Numbered from the stretch's first letter, positions 6,232-13,572 are shown. The stretch: DNA of 15,498 bases from Candidatus Bathyarchaeota archaeon (GCA_026967815.1 JAPUUO010000023.1:1-15498), one strand, 5' to 3'. Numbers and translations: made by a program. The notes: a model not told the origin generated them from the sequence alone.

Positions 6232-6879
6232 ATGGTTGTCTTCATAAAATGGTTAGCTCATGCCAGCTTCCAGATTAAGTCCGAGGGAAAAATCATCTAT
6301 ATTGATCTAGAGGAGGATAGCGAAGCTTCCGAAAAGGCAGATTTGATACTGGTGACGCATTCGCATTCTGACCACTGTGACCCTTCCAAGATCAAAAAGG
6401 TTCGCAAAGAGGACACCGCAATAATTGCTCCCGACGACTGTGTTTCTAAAATTGGCGGTGACGTTAAGACACTTCATGTTGGCGAAGAGACGACAGCAAA
6501 GGGCATCAAAGTCAGGGCTGTGGATGCCTACAACCTCAAGCGTTTCAGGTCTCCAGGAATCCCTTTTCACCCCAAGAGCTTTGGAGTTGGCTACTTGATA
6601 AGAGTTGAAGATAAGACGATTTATCATGCTGGAGACACCGACTTTATCCCGGAAATGCGACAGCTTGGACCTGTGGATGTAGCTTTGCTTCCGAGTGGAG
6701 ACACCTATACCATGGATAACGTCGATGCTGCTGATGCTGCGATAGCAATAAACCCCAGAATCGCGATACCCATGCACCGTTGGAGCACCAAACCTGAAGA
6801 CTTCCAAGAGAGAGTAGAAGCTGAATCAGCCATCAAAGTTGTGCTTTTGCGAGAAGGCGGCGAATATCAAGTGATCTAG
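6232..6879 (+). CDS. UPF0173-like metal-dependent hydrolase (metallo-beta-lactamase fold)
   Basis: 215 residues, cytosolic. The N-terminus WLAHASFQI (H10) and the metal motif H43-S-H45-S-D47-H48 are typical of the UlaG/UPF0173 branch of the metallo-beta-lactamase superfamily. Further ligands are visible in order: H132 and D135 in IYHAGDTD, and H182 in IAIPMHRW. Together these supply a complete dinuclear metal site. Length matches the family. The substrate is unknown; characterised relatives act on lactones, phosphodiesters and similar bonds. It is divergent from the ferredoxin-AOR operon and shares a 186-bp promoter region with it. It runs co-directionally with the methyltransferase about 180 bases downstream, which probably has its own signals. 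Confidence 0.88.
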   Translation: MVVFIKWLAHASFQIKSEGKIIYIDLEEDSEASEKADLILVTHSHSDHCDPSKIKKVRKEDTAIIAPDDCVSKIGGDVKTLHVGEETTAKGIKVRAVDAYNLKRFRSPGIPFHPKSFGVGYLIRVEDKTIYHAGDTDFIPEMRQLGPVDVALLPSGDTYTMDNVDAADAAIAINPRIAIPMHRWSTKPEDFQERVEAESAIKVVLLREGGEYQVI

Positions 6880-7057
6880 AAAACCCCCAGATTCCACATG
6901 CTCCGAGCAAGGATGACTACTAAATGAAGGCAAAACGTGACATCTCCACCAGCTTTCTGTGCACGCGGTCAAAAACGTGGTCTGCAAAGAGACAATTCAA
7001 AGAATTTCGATGACTTCATGATTCCTCATTCTGCAACAGAAAGGATAGACCGAGATT

Positions 7058-7633
7058 ATGAAAAGAACTCACCTCTTCGACCCTAAAAACATCGCCATCT
7101 TAGAAATGGAAGACAGGAAAATCTGGCAAGATCCTGAAAAAATCCTGGCAGTGACGGAAATCAAATCCCATTTTGTGGCAGTTGATCTGGGCTGTGGCAG
7201 TGGGTTCTTCACTGTCCCGCTCTCTCAAAAGGTCAAGAAAGTCTATGGCATAGACGTTCAAAAGAAGATGCTTGAATTACTTGAAGAAAAAATCCGAAAG
7301 CTGAAAATCAAGAATGTAGAACTTCGCCTCTCAAAGGAAGATGAGATTCCTCTTGAAAAAGAAAGTGTCGACCTGCTACTATCGATTAATACTCTTCACG
7401 AGTTCACTGACAAGCAGAGAATGGTTGAGGAGATGCAGAGAGTGCTCAAACAAGTTGGCGCCGCGTTGATAGTTGATTTCAAGAAGAAGAACACAGGATT
7501 TGGACCTCCGGTTTCGATTAGGGTTTCCAAGAAAATAGCCATAGGTCTCTTCGAGGAAGCAGGGTTTACCACCTCAAAAAACCAAGAGCTTCCATATCAT
7601 TATTTGCTGGTTTTTTCTAAGAAGAGATCATGA
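7058..7633 (+). CDS. Class I SAM-dependent methyltransferase
   Basis: 191 residues, cytosolic. Rossmann-type motifs in order: motif I V42-D-L-G-C-G-S-G49 for SAM binding; the acidic end of strand two, Y-G-I-D66; a post-strand acidic region K-E-D-E-I-P-L; the motif LLLSINTLHEF (107-117); and motif GAALIVDFKKK. The tail GFGPPVSIRVS then LFEEAGF resembles UbiE/COG2226-like small-molecule methyltransferases, so a small molecule is a more likely target than RNA, but the substrate cannot be read. ATG 7058 is supported by AAGGAT at 7041-7046. The last 34 bases overlap, tail to tail, the end of the serine hydrolase on the other strand. The 178 bases before it hold nothing recognisable. Confidence 0.85.
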   Translation: MKRTHLFDPKNIAILEMEDRKIWQDPEKILAVTEIKSHFVAVDLGCGSGFFTVPLSQKVKKVYGIDVQKKMLELLEEKIRKLKIKNVELRLSKEDEIPLEKESVDLLLSINTLHEFTDKQRMVEEMQRVLKQVGAALIVDFKKKNTGFGPPVSIRVSKKIAIGLFEEAGFTTSKNQELPYHYLLVFSKKRS

Positions 7634-8889
7634 TGCGCGCGTTTTCTGCGAATAATAACAAATCCTAGCACCAAGATAAGAACAACTACCACAACTGCAA
7701 GCATCAATCTATCGATGCTGAAAAGTGGGTCAGCGTCCTTTTCTAACGAGGAAAAAACATATTGAACCAATAGATCGTTATACGGCCAATGTGTTTCTTC
7801 GAACGAAGTGAAGACAACCACCAGATCATATTGCGGGACAACATAAATGAGCTGACCGGCATACCCTAATGCATAATAAGTATGTAGATTTGGTTTTCTC
7901 CACCAGCCGTAGCAGTAATCTGTAGTAGTATCGATGGAAGAGTAGCTTGAGGTCGATGAGACAACCCAATCTTTAGGTACAAGCTGTTGGCGGTCCCAGG
8001 TGCCATTATTCAGATAAAGAAATCCAAACTTTGCCATTGAACGGGGCGTTAATTCTAACCCACTTCCACCAAAATTGATCCCTTGGGGATCGGTCTGCCA
8101 GAAGACATCGACGATACCCATGGGGGTAGCAAGAGAGTTAATGGCAAAATCTCCAGTTGGAAGACCAGTAGCATTCTGTAGAAGGGCAGCTAACAGATGA
8201 AAGTCCCCAGTGTTGTAGTTCCATATCTCTCCGGGATCTGCAACCATAGGTCTATCTAGAACATATTGAACCCAATTCGTGCTGGTCACAAGTTGGGCGA
8301 AACTATTGTTTGGATCATCATAGGAGACATCAAATTCATGCCAATCAAGCCCTGAGGTCATGGTTAAGAGATGTTTTATCTTGATGTCCTCTTTTCGGGG
8401 ATCAGGATTTGCAAATATTTGATTCGGGAAAAAATCGAGAATGTTTTGGTCAACACCCTCAATATACCCTTTCTCAATCGCAATCCCTGTGAGGGCTGAA
8501 AGAACACTTTTGGTACAGGAAAAGATAGAATGGAGGGAGCTTTGATTATGTTCTGGGCTAAGATACTGTTCAAAGACAATGTACCCATTTCGAATTATGA
8601 GGATGCTATCAATGGCGAATCCTTCTTTCTCAATGTAAGCAGACATCTCGTCTAATCGTGTTTTTTTCATATTTTGGGCAGTAGGAGTCGAGACTTGCCA
8701 ACCTTCAGTGGGCCAATAATCCCGGGTTAAACCATTGAAAGCTAGGGAAGGAGGGGAGGATTGGTGTTTATACTCATAACAGGTGGAAACTGAAACTTGG
8801 TTACTTAATAGAAGCATGAATCCGAGGAACATGAATCTAAACTTGATTTCATTGGCTTTCAAACTGCGGCCTTTAATGCATTTTTGCAT
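7600..8889 (-). CDS. Membrane-anchored serine hydrolase of the beta-lactamase (class C)/PBP4* type
   Basis: 429 residues from ATG 8889. Seen: an N-terminal hydrophobic signal segment (MFLGFMLLLSNQV) after a basic stretch; catalytic S124-C-T-K127 in SIFSCTKSVLSALTG; the second motif Y225-N in WNYNTGDFHLL; the third motif GYAGQ (342-346), in the place of KTG/HxG; and a C-terminal membrane helix (395-413, poly-V/L) followed by RRKRAHH. The catalytic domain therefore faces outside and is held by the C-terminal helix. Relatives include esterases, 6-aminohexanoate-dimer hydrolase, D-aminopeptidases and carboxypeptidases; antibiotic resistance should not be assumed. An ATG at 8916 exists, but GAGGGA (8895-8900) five bases before ATG 8889 decides the start. 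A TATA-like AGATATTAT (8939-8931) fits. It overlaps the methyltransferase end by 34 bases. Confidence 0.87.
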   Translation of the reverse strand: MQKCIKGRSLKANEIKFRFMFLGFMLLLSNQVSVSTCYEYKHQSSPPSLAFNGLTRDYWPTEGWQVSTPTAQNMKKTRLDEMSAYIEKEGFAIDSILIIRNGYIVFEQYLSPEHNQSSLHSIFSCTKSVLSALTGIAIEKGYIEGVDQNILDFFPNQIFANPDPRKEDIKIKHLLTMTSGLDWHEFDVSYDDPNNSFAQLVTSTNWVQYVLDRPMVADPGEIWNYNTGDFHLLAALLQNATGLPTGDFAINSLATPMGIVDVFWQTDPQGINFGGSGLELTPRSMAKFGFLYLNNGTWDRQQLVPKDWVVSSTSSYSSIDTTTDYCYGWWRKPNLHTYYALGYAGQLIYVVPQYDLVVVFTSFEETHWPYNDLLVQYVFSSLEKDADPLFSIDRLMLAVVVVVLILVLGFVIIRRKRAHHDLFLEKTSK

Positions 8890-8930
8890 TTCTTTCCCTC
8901 GTGCGCATGCATGCATGTTACTCGGTTTCG

Positions 8931-8939
8931 ATAATATCT
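8931..8939 (-). promoter_or_regulatory. TATA-like box for the serine hydrolase
   Basis: The minus strand reads AGATATTAT. It predicts a start near 8908 and a leader of about 19 bases that still includes the GAGGGA ribosome binding site at 8900-8895. A second purine-rich AAGGAGGG (8970-8963) lies further upstream with no gene behind it. Confidence 0.35.
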
Positions 8940-9141
8940 GTATTTGGTCGTGTCTGATACTACCCTCCTTATCCTATTCCAGTATTAGCCAACTTATACC
9001 TTGAGTATATCTTGAATCGGGTACACAGTTTTTAGCCGTCAATTAGAAACCTACAATTGATTGTCCGTTAACCGTCGTTCGTCGTTGGTGAGTTGGGGGT
9101 CATTTTTCATCTCCAGACTGTTGATTAATACGCGTCAATTA

Positions 9142-9151
9142 CATTAATAAG
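9142..9151 (+). promoter_or_regulatory. TATA-like box for the oligoendopeptidase gene
   Basis: CATTAATAAG, about 38-47 bases before ATG 9189, predicting a leader of around 15 bases. It lies in the divergent gap with the serine hydrolase, which also holds two copies of CGTCAATTA (9037-9045 and 9133-9141) of unknown meaning. Confidence 0.35.
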
Positions 9152-9188
9152 ACACCAGCAGGAATGAGAGAAGTCAGGTCGATTAATC

Positions 9189-10976
9189 ATGACTAACGAA
9201 AAGATGGCTTGGGATCTTTCACAACTAGTTGAAAGCACCGACCCCGGCTCGATTCAAAAGCAATTGAAATATATGGTTGCTGAAGCGGAGAAATTCAGAA
9301 AAAAATACCGCGGCAATATCAGTGGCTTTGACGTGAAAAGCCTGCTTGAGATGCTAGAAGCGAAGGATGGTCTTATCCTTCGATTTGAAGGAGCTGTAAT
9401 GTACTGCATCTTGAAGTATAATGCAGATTCTACCGATGCCGTGGCCAAGCAGCTCAACGAAGCTGCACGCAAGGCTTATGCCCAAGTTGGCCAAGCGATG
9501 GCTTTTGCAGATATTGAACTGGGGAAGCTCCTTTCTGAAAAGCCTTCCTTAACAAATGAGTCAGTATTGGTAGAGTACAAACACTATCTTGAAAAAATCT
9601 TGAAGAGAGTACCACACATGCTTTCCGAGATTGAGGAGCGCGTGATTATTCTCAAGGATAAAAATGGGATTAACGCATGGGAGATGCTTCAAAGCGATTG
9701 GCTTTCCACCAGAACCTTTGACATCGAAATTGAAGGACAGATGAAAACACTGCCCTACGGCAAAATGGTGGGTCTATATCAAAGTCCAAATCGAGATTTG
9801 CGAAGAAGAGCCAATCAAACAGTCTACGAGAATTTAGGAAAAGACGAGATCATATGGGCAAGCGCAGTTCGCGCAGTATGCGAAGATCACATGCAAATAT
9901 CTAAACTGCGCAAGTACCCAGACTCCTTGACACAAAGCTTGATCGCAAATGATGTTGACAAACAGGCTATTGACAGCCTCATGAAAGTCATCGAGAAAAA
10001 CGTAAGCTTGTATCAAAGATATCTCAGAATAAAGACTAAGTTAATGGATCTGCCCAAATTAGCCAATTATGATCTGTTTGCTCCTCTGCCAAAAGCCCCA
10101 GACAAGGAATATAGCTGGAAAGAATCCATGGACGAAATAGCCGCAGCTTACAAGGAGTTCGATAAGGAAATAGGAGCATGGATTGATGAAATGTTCGAAA
10201 AACGCCACATTGACGGTGAAATCAGGAAAGGCAAAACATCAGGCGCGTTTTGTTCATCATGGCTTGCAGGAAAAAGTGCCTATGTATTGCAAAGCTTCAA
10301 CAAAAGAATGGGCGACCTATTCACTCAAGCTCACGAACTAGGACACGCCATTCACGCTTACCTTTATTCAAGAGCACAGAAACCTAGCAACTGTGAGATA
10401 GGAAGCTGCATCGCTGAGACAGGAAGCATCTTCGGTGAACTCCTATTGGCTGAACGCCTTCTTTCAAGAACAAAGACAAAAGAAGAGAAACAGGCAATCC
10501 TCGCCCACATCCTTGACGAGTTTGGTACAGCAGCATTCCAGGTTTCTGCACGGTTTTTCATGGAAAAAGAACTGTACTCAGCCATAACACAAGGCAAGTT
10601 CCTAGATGGCGAGACCATTGCCAAGCAATGGGTTGCAGCAAGGGACAAGATCAGCGGTGATGCAATTGATTGGTTGGATGTTATGAAGTGGGAGTGGACA
10701 AAGTCTCCACACTATTACATAGCGAACTACCGCTTCTACAACTATCCCTACGTATACGCCCAACTCTTCGTATACGCTTTGTATAGACTTTACAAAGAGC
10801 AAGGCAAAGACTTCGTTCCGAAGCTGAAGAGAATTCTGGCTGCAGGCTCAAGCAAGTCCCCGAAGGAGCTAAGTGCTGAACTGGGCTTTGACATCACGGC
10901 CGAAGAATTTTGGGAAAAAGGCATGAAACAAGCAGAGAAATTCATTGGCATTCTTGAGGGTACCATATCAGACTAA
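9189..10976 (+). CDS. M3 family oligoendopeptidase F-like zinc metallopeptidase
   Basis: 595 residues, the normal size for oligoendopeptidase F (PepF/M3B), cytosolic. It cuts short peptides, taking part in peptide turnover. Catalytic site visible: H382-E383-L-G-H386 zinc motif, with third ligand E410 in IAETGSIFGE 28 residues after H382. The conserved downstream aromatic segment SPHYYIANYRFYNYPYVYAQ (506-525) lines the active site in this family. The N-terminal lid region (about 1-200) is helical and ends with the conserved YQSPNRDLRRRA element. No signal peptide. ATG 9189 is preceded by only a weak AGGT; a TATA-like box fits a short leader. The gene stands alone, with about 180 non-coding bases on each side. 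Specificity beyond oligopeptides is not readable. Confidence 0.95.
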   Translation: MTNEKMAWDLSQLVESTDPGSIQKQLKYMVAEAEKFRKKYRGNISGFDVKSLLEMLEAKDGLILRFEGAVMYCILKYNADSTDAVAKQLNEAARKAYAQVGQAMAFADIELGKLLSEKPSLTNESVLVEYKHYLEKILKRVPHMLSEIEERVIILKDKNGINAWEMLQSDWLSTRTFDIEIEGQMKTLPYGKMVGLYQSPNRDLRRRANQTVYENLGKDEIIWASAVRAVCEDHMQISKLRKYPDSLTQSLIANDVDKQAIDSLMKVIEKNVSLYQRYLRIKTKLMDLPKLANYDLFAPLPKAPDKEYSWKESMDEIAAAYKEFDKEIGAWIDEMFEKRHIDGEIRKGKTSGAFCSSWLAGKSAYVLQSFNKRMGDLFTQAHELGHAIHAYLYSRAQKPSNCEIGSCIAETGSIFGELLLAERLLSRTKTKEEKQAILAHILDEFGTAAFQVSARFFMEKELYSAITQGKFLDGETIAKQWVAARDKISGDAIDWLDVMKWEWTKSPHYYIANYRFYNYPYVYAQLFVYALYRLYKEQGKDFVPKLKRILAAGSSKSPKELSAELGFDITAEEFWEKGMKQAEKFIGILEGTISD

Positions 10977-11019
10977 CGAGGACCCTGACAAAATCTTAAT
11001 AAAGCAATTCCCCCGGTGC

Positions 11020-11051
11020 GCCGATCAGAAGTAAATGCATAATAGATCGGC
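11020..11051 (+). repeat. Inverted repeat downstream of the oligoendopeptidase
   Basis: GCCGATC (11020-11026) pairs perfectly with GATCGGC (11045-11051) around an 18-base loop. It lies 44 bases after the stop codon. Without a T-run directly behind, it is not a classical terminator; it may protect the 3' end or be chance. Confidence 0.3.
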
Positions 11052-11149
11052 AACCAAAATGTGAGTTCTAAAATCTGCAGTAACTTCGATTCAAAACCTT
11101 AGAAGACGAGAATATGAAGCTGAAGACTGAACAATGCATGAGCAATCAG

Positions 11150-11166
11150 TAGAGCTCTATTTTTTT
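11150..11166 (+). terminator. Palindrome plus T-run, possible terminator of the oligoendopeptidase transcript
   Basis: Perfect palindrome TAGAGCTCTA (11150-11159) followed directly by seven T (11160-11166) on the plus strand. Archaeal termination needs mainly the T-run. It lies about 190 bases after the peptidase stop and inside the last codons of the converging flavin reductase gene, whose TAG stop is part of the palindrome. Confidence 0.35.
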
Positions 11167-11711
11167 GAGAATCCGTATACCCCTAATCTCCTATCTAGGC
11201 TCCAGTATTCACCTTGATTGTAGACAAATGGAGCTACTTTGTTGAAGTCGAGTTTCCCGTTCTCATCAAGGATGTCTTGGTTCACATGAACCGAAACAAT
11301 TTCTCCTAGAAACAGGTGGTGCACACCTAGTGGAATCTTCCTTTTAAGAATGCATTCGATGTTCACCGGGCATTCAAGAATGAGCGGTGGTTTCACTTTT
11401 TCTGCAGGTTCTGGTGTGAGCCTCGTTTCAGAGAACTTGTCCACATCTTTACCTGACACCATCCCGCAGAAGTCGACCTCCTTCAAAATGTCCACGGTTG
11501 GAAGATTCACGACAAACTCTCCGGAATCTTCTATTAGCTTATATGAGTATCTGTGAGGTCTGATGCCTAAACCCAACATTGGCGGATCAGAACACACAGT
11601 TCCTGCCCAAGCCAAAGTAACTATGTTATGATTCCCTTCAGAATCCACGGAAGTCACCAGAACAACTGGACAGGGAAACAAGGCAGTCCACGGATCCCTT
11701 TTCACTTTCAT
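11157..11711 (-). CDS. Flavin reductase-like / flavoredoxin FMN-binding split-barrel protein
   Basis: 184 residues. The N-terminal pattern P-C-P-V-V-L-V-T-S-V-D-S-E-G-N-H-N-I-V-T followed by LAWAGTVCSDPPMLGLGIRPHRYSY and E-F-V-V-N-L-P is characteristic of the flavin reductase-like domain. These residues wrap FMN in flavoredoxins and in small NAD(P)H:flavin reductases. GVHHLFLGEIVSVHV near the C-terminus is the usual dimer-barrel strand. The likely role is FMN-dependent electron transfer or flavin reduction in the cytosol; donor and acceptor are unknown. ATG 11711 follows a GGAGAG (11729-11724 region), and a TATA-like CTTTATTTG (11764-11756) fits a short leader. It is divergent from a metallo-beta-lactamase-fold gene, but no fusion to it or to rubredoxin is present. 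Confidence 0.87.
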   Translation of the reverse strand: MKVKRDPWTALFPCPVVLVTSVDSEGNHNIVTLAWAGTVCSDPPMLGLGIRPHRYSYKLIEDSGEFVVNLPTVDILKEVDFCGMVSGKDVDKFSETRLTPEPAEKVKPPLILECPVNIECILKRKIPLGVHHLFLGEIVSVHVNQDILDENGKLDFNKVAPFVYNQGEYWSLDRRLGVYGFSKK

Positions 11712-11825
11712 ACCTGAAGTCTCTCCGTAAGTTCAATTTCATCCTCGCCAGGAAACAAATAAAGGTTGCTAATGGCGGATTAGTTTTGCCGAATGTGTGG
11801 ATGCTTGTGCAGGGGAAAAACCTGT

Positions 11826-12515
11826 ATGAAACAAACGGCGAGGATTTTGCCCAAAGTTTACTTGGTCGGAAGTTCCGAAATATCAAATTCTGGCGATTGT
11901 ATGGTGTATCTTGTAGACTGCAAGAGCGAGCTGGCATTGATTGACGCTGGTGTGAGCTCTGACATAAACAAGATAAGTAATAACATCAAGAGACTCGGTC
12001 TAAAACCACAGAACATTTCAACGCTGTTTGCTACCCATTGCCACATTGATCATGTTGGAGGAGCAGCCTCTTTTCGGGAAAATTACGGCTGCAAAACCAT
12101 TGCTCATGAGTTAGATGGCAATGCCATTGAACAGGCGGACCGTGGCCTGACGGGTGCGTTTGTGTATCATCAGGATTTGATTCCATGTAAAATAGATGTT
12201 AGACTATCCGGTTCCGACGGAAAAATTCGCGTTGGCGACAAAACATTCAGGTGGCTTCACACACCCGGTCATACGCCGGGAAGCATCTCAATATTGCTCA
12301 ATACTTCGAGCGGGAACATCCTGTTTGCACAAGACGTTCATGGACCTTTCATGCCTGAATTCAACTCCAAGATCTCAGATTGGGTCAAATCCGTGAAGAA
12401 ACTTGTCAAGTTGGATTTTGATATTCTTGCAGAAGGGCACTTGGGAATCTACAGACCGAAAGATAGGGCAGTTGAATACATTAACTCCTGCCTAACCCGT
12501 TATGGGTATCGTTGA
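11826..12515 (+). CDS. Glyoxalase II-like metallo-beta-lactamase-fold hydrolase
   Basis: 229 residues from ATG 11826. Complete dinuclear metal site: T-H71-C-H73-I-D75-H76-V-G-G, H149 in HTPGHTPGSIS, D170 in FAQDVHG, and H205 in AEGHLG. This is the order and spacing of glyoxalase II and related thioesterase-type hydrolases. No flavodiiron-type C-terminal domain, so it is not an oxygen or NO reductase. The substrate is unknown; a thioester or lactone is likely by family. An ATG at 11793 would add a cysteine-rich MCGCLCRGKTC not typical of the family, so 11826 is chosen, but no strong ribosome binding site decides between them. It ends 20 bases from the converging HAD gene. It may be co-controlled with the divergent flavin reductase through the shared gap. 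Confidence 0.85.
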   Translation: MKQTARILPKVYLVGSSEISNSGDCMVYLVDCKSELALIDAGVSSDINKISNNIKRLGLKPQNISTLFATHCHIDHVGGAASFRENYGCKTIAHELDGNAIEQADRGLTGAFVYHQDLIPCKIDVRLSGSDGKIRVGDKTFRWLHTPGHTPGSISILLNTSSGNILFAQDVHGPFMPEFNSKISDWVKSVKKLVKLDFDILAEGHLGIYRPKDRAVEYINSCLTRYGYR

Positions 12516-12534
12516 AATTTCATTTTCCAGTGTA

Positions 12535-13239
12535 CTAGCCAACACAATTGAGGATCTTCAGTTTGAAGAGATCTTCGAGGCTGGATATCTTGTTAAGGCT
12601 TTCATCGTGAACTCTTTCCTCACGGTCAATTAAGTACGCGGTCAGCCCTGCCCCTTGCGCTCCTTGATAATCAGCATCTACTTCGTCGCCAATGAAAATT
12701 GTGTTTGAAGCACCGATCTGTAGGCTTTCTAATGCATAAACAAAGACTTCCGCATCAGGTTTCATCTTCCTTAAGGTATCGATAACAACTACGATGTCAA
12801 AAAAAGTCTGCAGGTTCACCTTGGGCAATATCTCGTTCACGTCACTCCGTAGGCCATTTGTGATGACCCCCAGCTTGAAGCCTCTTGCTTTTAACAGGGG
12901 CAACATCTTTTCTGCATCTGGATAGAGAGTTACGCCGCAATAGTCCCACCAATGAGTTGCAATGAACTCTGCCAGGGCACGAGTGTTTGAGTTAATTTGG
13001 AGTTTGCTCAAGATATGCATGTTCCACTGGATCCAAAACTCATCAAGAAGAGTGGTCAGATCTCGAAAGTTTAGTCCTCTTTCTACTTCTTTCCAAGCAC
13101 TGAATATCTCGTTCAAGGAACGGTTTATGCCACGATGCTCAAGTATTCTCTTCATCACGTGGGGAATTTCTGCCGTTTTTACTAATGTGCCTCCCAAGTC
13201 AAAAAGTACTGCTTTAATTTGTCGTCTACTACACTTCAT
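12535..13239 (-). CDS. HAD superfamily hydrolase
   Basis: 234 residues. Haloacid dehalogenase-type core motifs in order: motif I F-D14-L-G-G-T-L; motif II V-I-T127-N-G; motif III lysine K160 in RKMKPDAEVF; and motif IV F-I-G184-D185-E-V-D188-A-D-Y-Q-G-A. Between I and II lies a helical cap of about 95 residues, as in subfamily I (phosphoglycolate phosphatase-like) members. The second Asp of the usual DxD, the general acid/base of phosphatases, is Gly here (DLGG). This variant is common among uncharacterised HAD proteins, but it leaves the reaction open: phosphatase with altered mechanism, dehalogenase or other. Start ATG 13239 has no ribosome binding site, and a TTAAG-containing box about 30 bases upstream suggests a leaderless message. 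It converges on the glyoxalase II-like gene. Confidence 0.87.
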   Translation of the reverse strand: MKCSRRQIKAVLFDLGGTLVKTAEIPHVMKRILEHRGINRSLNEIFSAWKEVERGLNFRDLTTLLDEFWIQWNMHILSKLQINSNTRALAEFIATHWWDYCGVTLYPDAEKMLPLLKARGFKLGVITNGLRSDVNEILPKVNLQTFFDIVVVIDTLRKMKPDAEVFVYALESLQIGASNTIFIGDEVDADYQGAQGAGLTAYLIDREERVHDESLNKISSLEDLFKLKILNCVG

Positions 13240-13307
13240 TTGTTTTCCATACTTGGCACATCTTTCACTTAAGGCTAATGCATTTCGAGTCGAAAAAAGG
13301 GAGATCG

Positions 13308-13319
13308 GGAGATATCTCC
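13308..13319. repeat. 12-bp perfect palindrome upstream of the HAD gene
   Basis: GGAGATATCTCC is self-complementary over all twelve bases. It sits 69 bases before the HAD start, upstream of its probable TATA region, next to a partial direct copy (GGGAGAT at 13299-13305). The position suits a dimeric regulator's operator, but a single site cannot prove it. Confidence 0.3.
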
Positions 13320-13368
13320 GCTAGAGGGAGGGTTCAATGCGACCAGCCATGAATTGAGACAAGAGGCA

Positions 13369-13510
13369 AACGGTTGCGTCTGCGTGTTGTTGTCAAAAGC
13401 TGCAGGGAAAAGACAACAACGTGCAAAACTAGCTTAGAAGTAGTAGTCCTATAGGAGTTACGGACTACTACTTCTGAACGCAGGACAGGAAGCTTTAGAA
13501 GCTAACCGTT
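13369..13510 (+). ncRNA. Candidate structured non-coding RNA (multibranched fold, class unknown)
   Basis: This lies in the middle of the 629-bp gap between the HAD gene and MsrA, which holds no convincing protein frame. Nested complementary arms: outer helix 13369-13375 with 13504-13510 (AACGGTT/AACCGTT); inner helix 13375-13379 with 13478-13482 (TGCGT/ACGCA), sharing one base with the outer; stem A 13386-13394 with 13412-13420 (GTTGTTGTC/GACAACAAC), extended outward by two G-U and three normal pairs to 13381/13425; stem B 13436-13449 with 13462-13475, 14 perfect pairs, extended by one U-G and one U-A pair; and a small hairpin 13491-13503 (AGCTT/AAGCT, TAG loop) abutting the outer helix. All helices are compatible with one another. 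The G-U pairs would be A-C mismatches on the other strand, so the plus strand is favoured. No clear promoter seen. It does not match RNase P, SRP RNA or tRNA signatures that I know. Confidence 0.45.
13436..13475. repeat. 14-bp perfect inverted repeat (stem B of the candidate RNA)
   Basis: AGAAGTAGTAGTCC (13436-13449) is repeated in inverted form at 13462-13475 with no mismatch, around a 12-base spacer. The left arm end and spacer also contain a 10-base palindrome, TCCTATAGGA (13447-13456). This is the strongest inverted repeat I found in the window. No long T-run follows, so it is not a classical terminator. Confidence 0.8.
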
Positions 13511-13572
13511 GTCATGTGTTTCTTTTCCCACAGCAACAGAGAGCATTAAGTGCGCGCGCGACATAAAATGTC

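Noticed and set aside
6307..6807. A 166-codon minus-strand frame inside the UPF0173-like gene
   Set aside because: It is the antisense of a gene with a complete metal-binding site and has no motif of its own.
7600..8889. Reading the SxxK protein as an antibiotic-resistance beta-lactamase
   Set aside because: The third motif is GYAGQ, not KTG, the protein is membrane-tethered, and archaea lack the drug target. A general hydrolase is the safer call.
9037..9141. Two copies of CGTCAATTA in the serine hydrolase/peptidase gap
   Set aside because: Only two short copies about 90 bases apart with unrelated flanks; chance is a sufficient explanation, and they do not form a CRISPR or iteron array.
11638..11937. 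A 99-codon minus-strand frame over the flavin reductase/hydrolase divergent gap
   Set aside because: It overlaps the starts of two well-supported genes and its translation has no protein-like pattern.
13551..13561. GCGCGCGCG alternating run, considered as a Z-DNA or recombination site
   Set aside because: Too short, and nothing around it supports a function.
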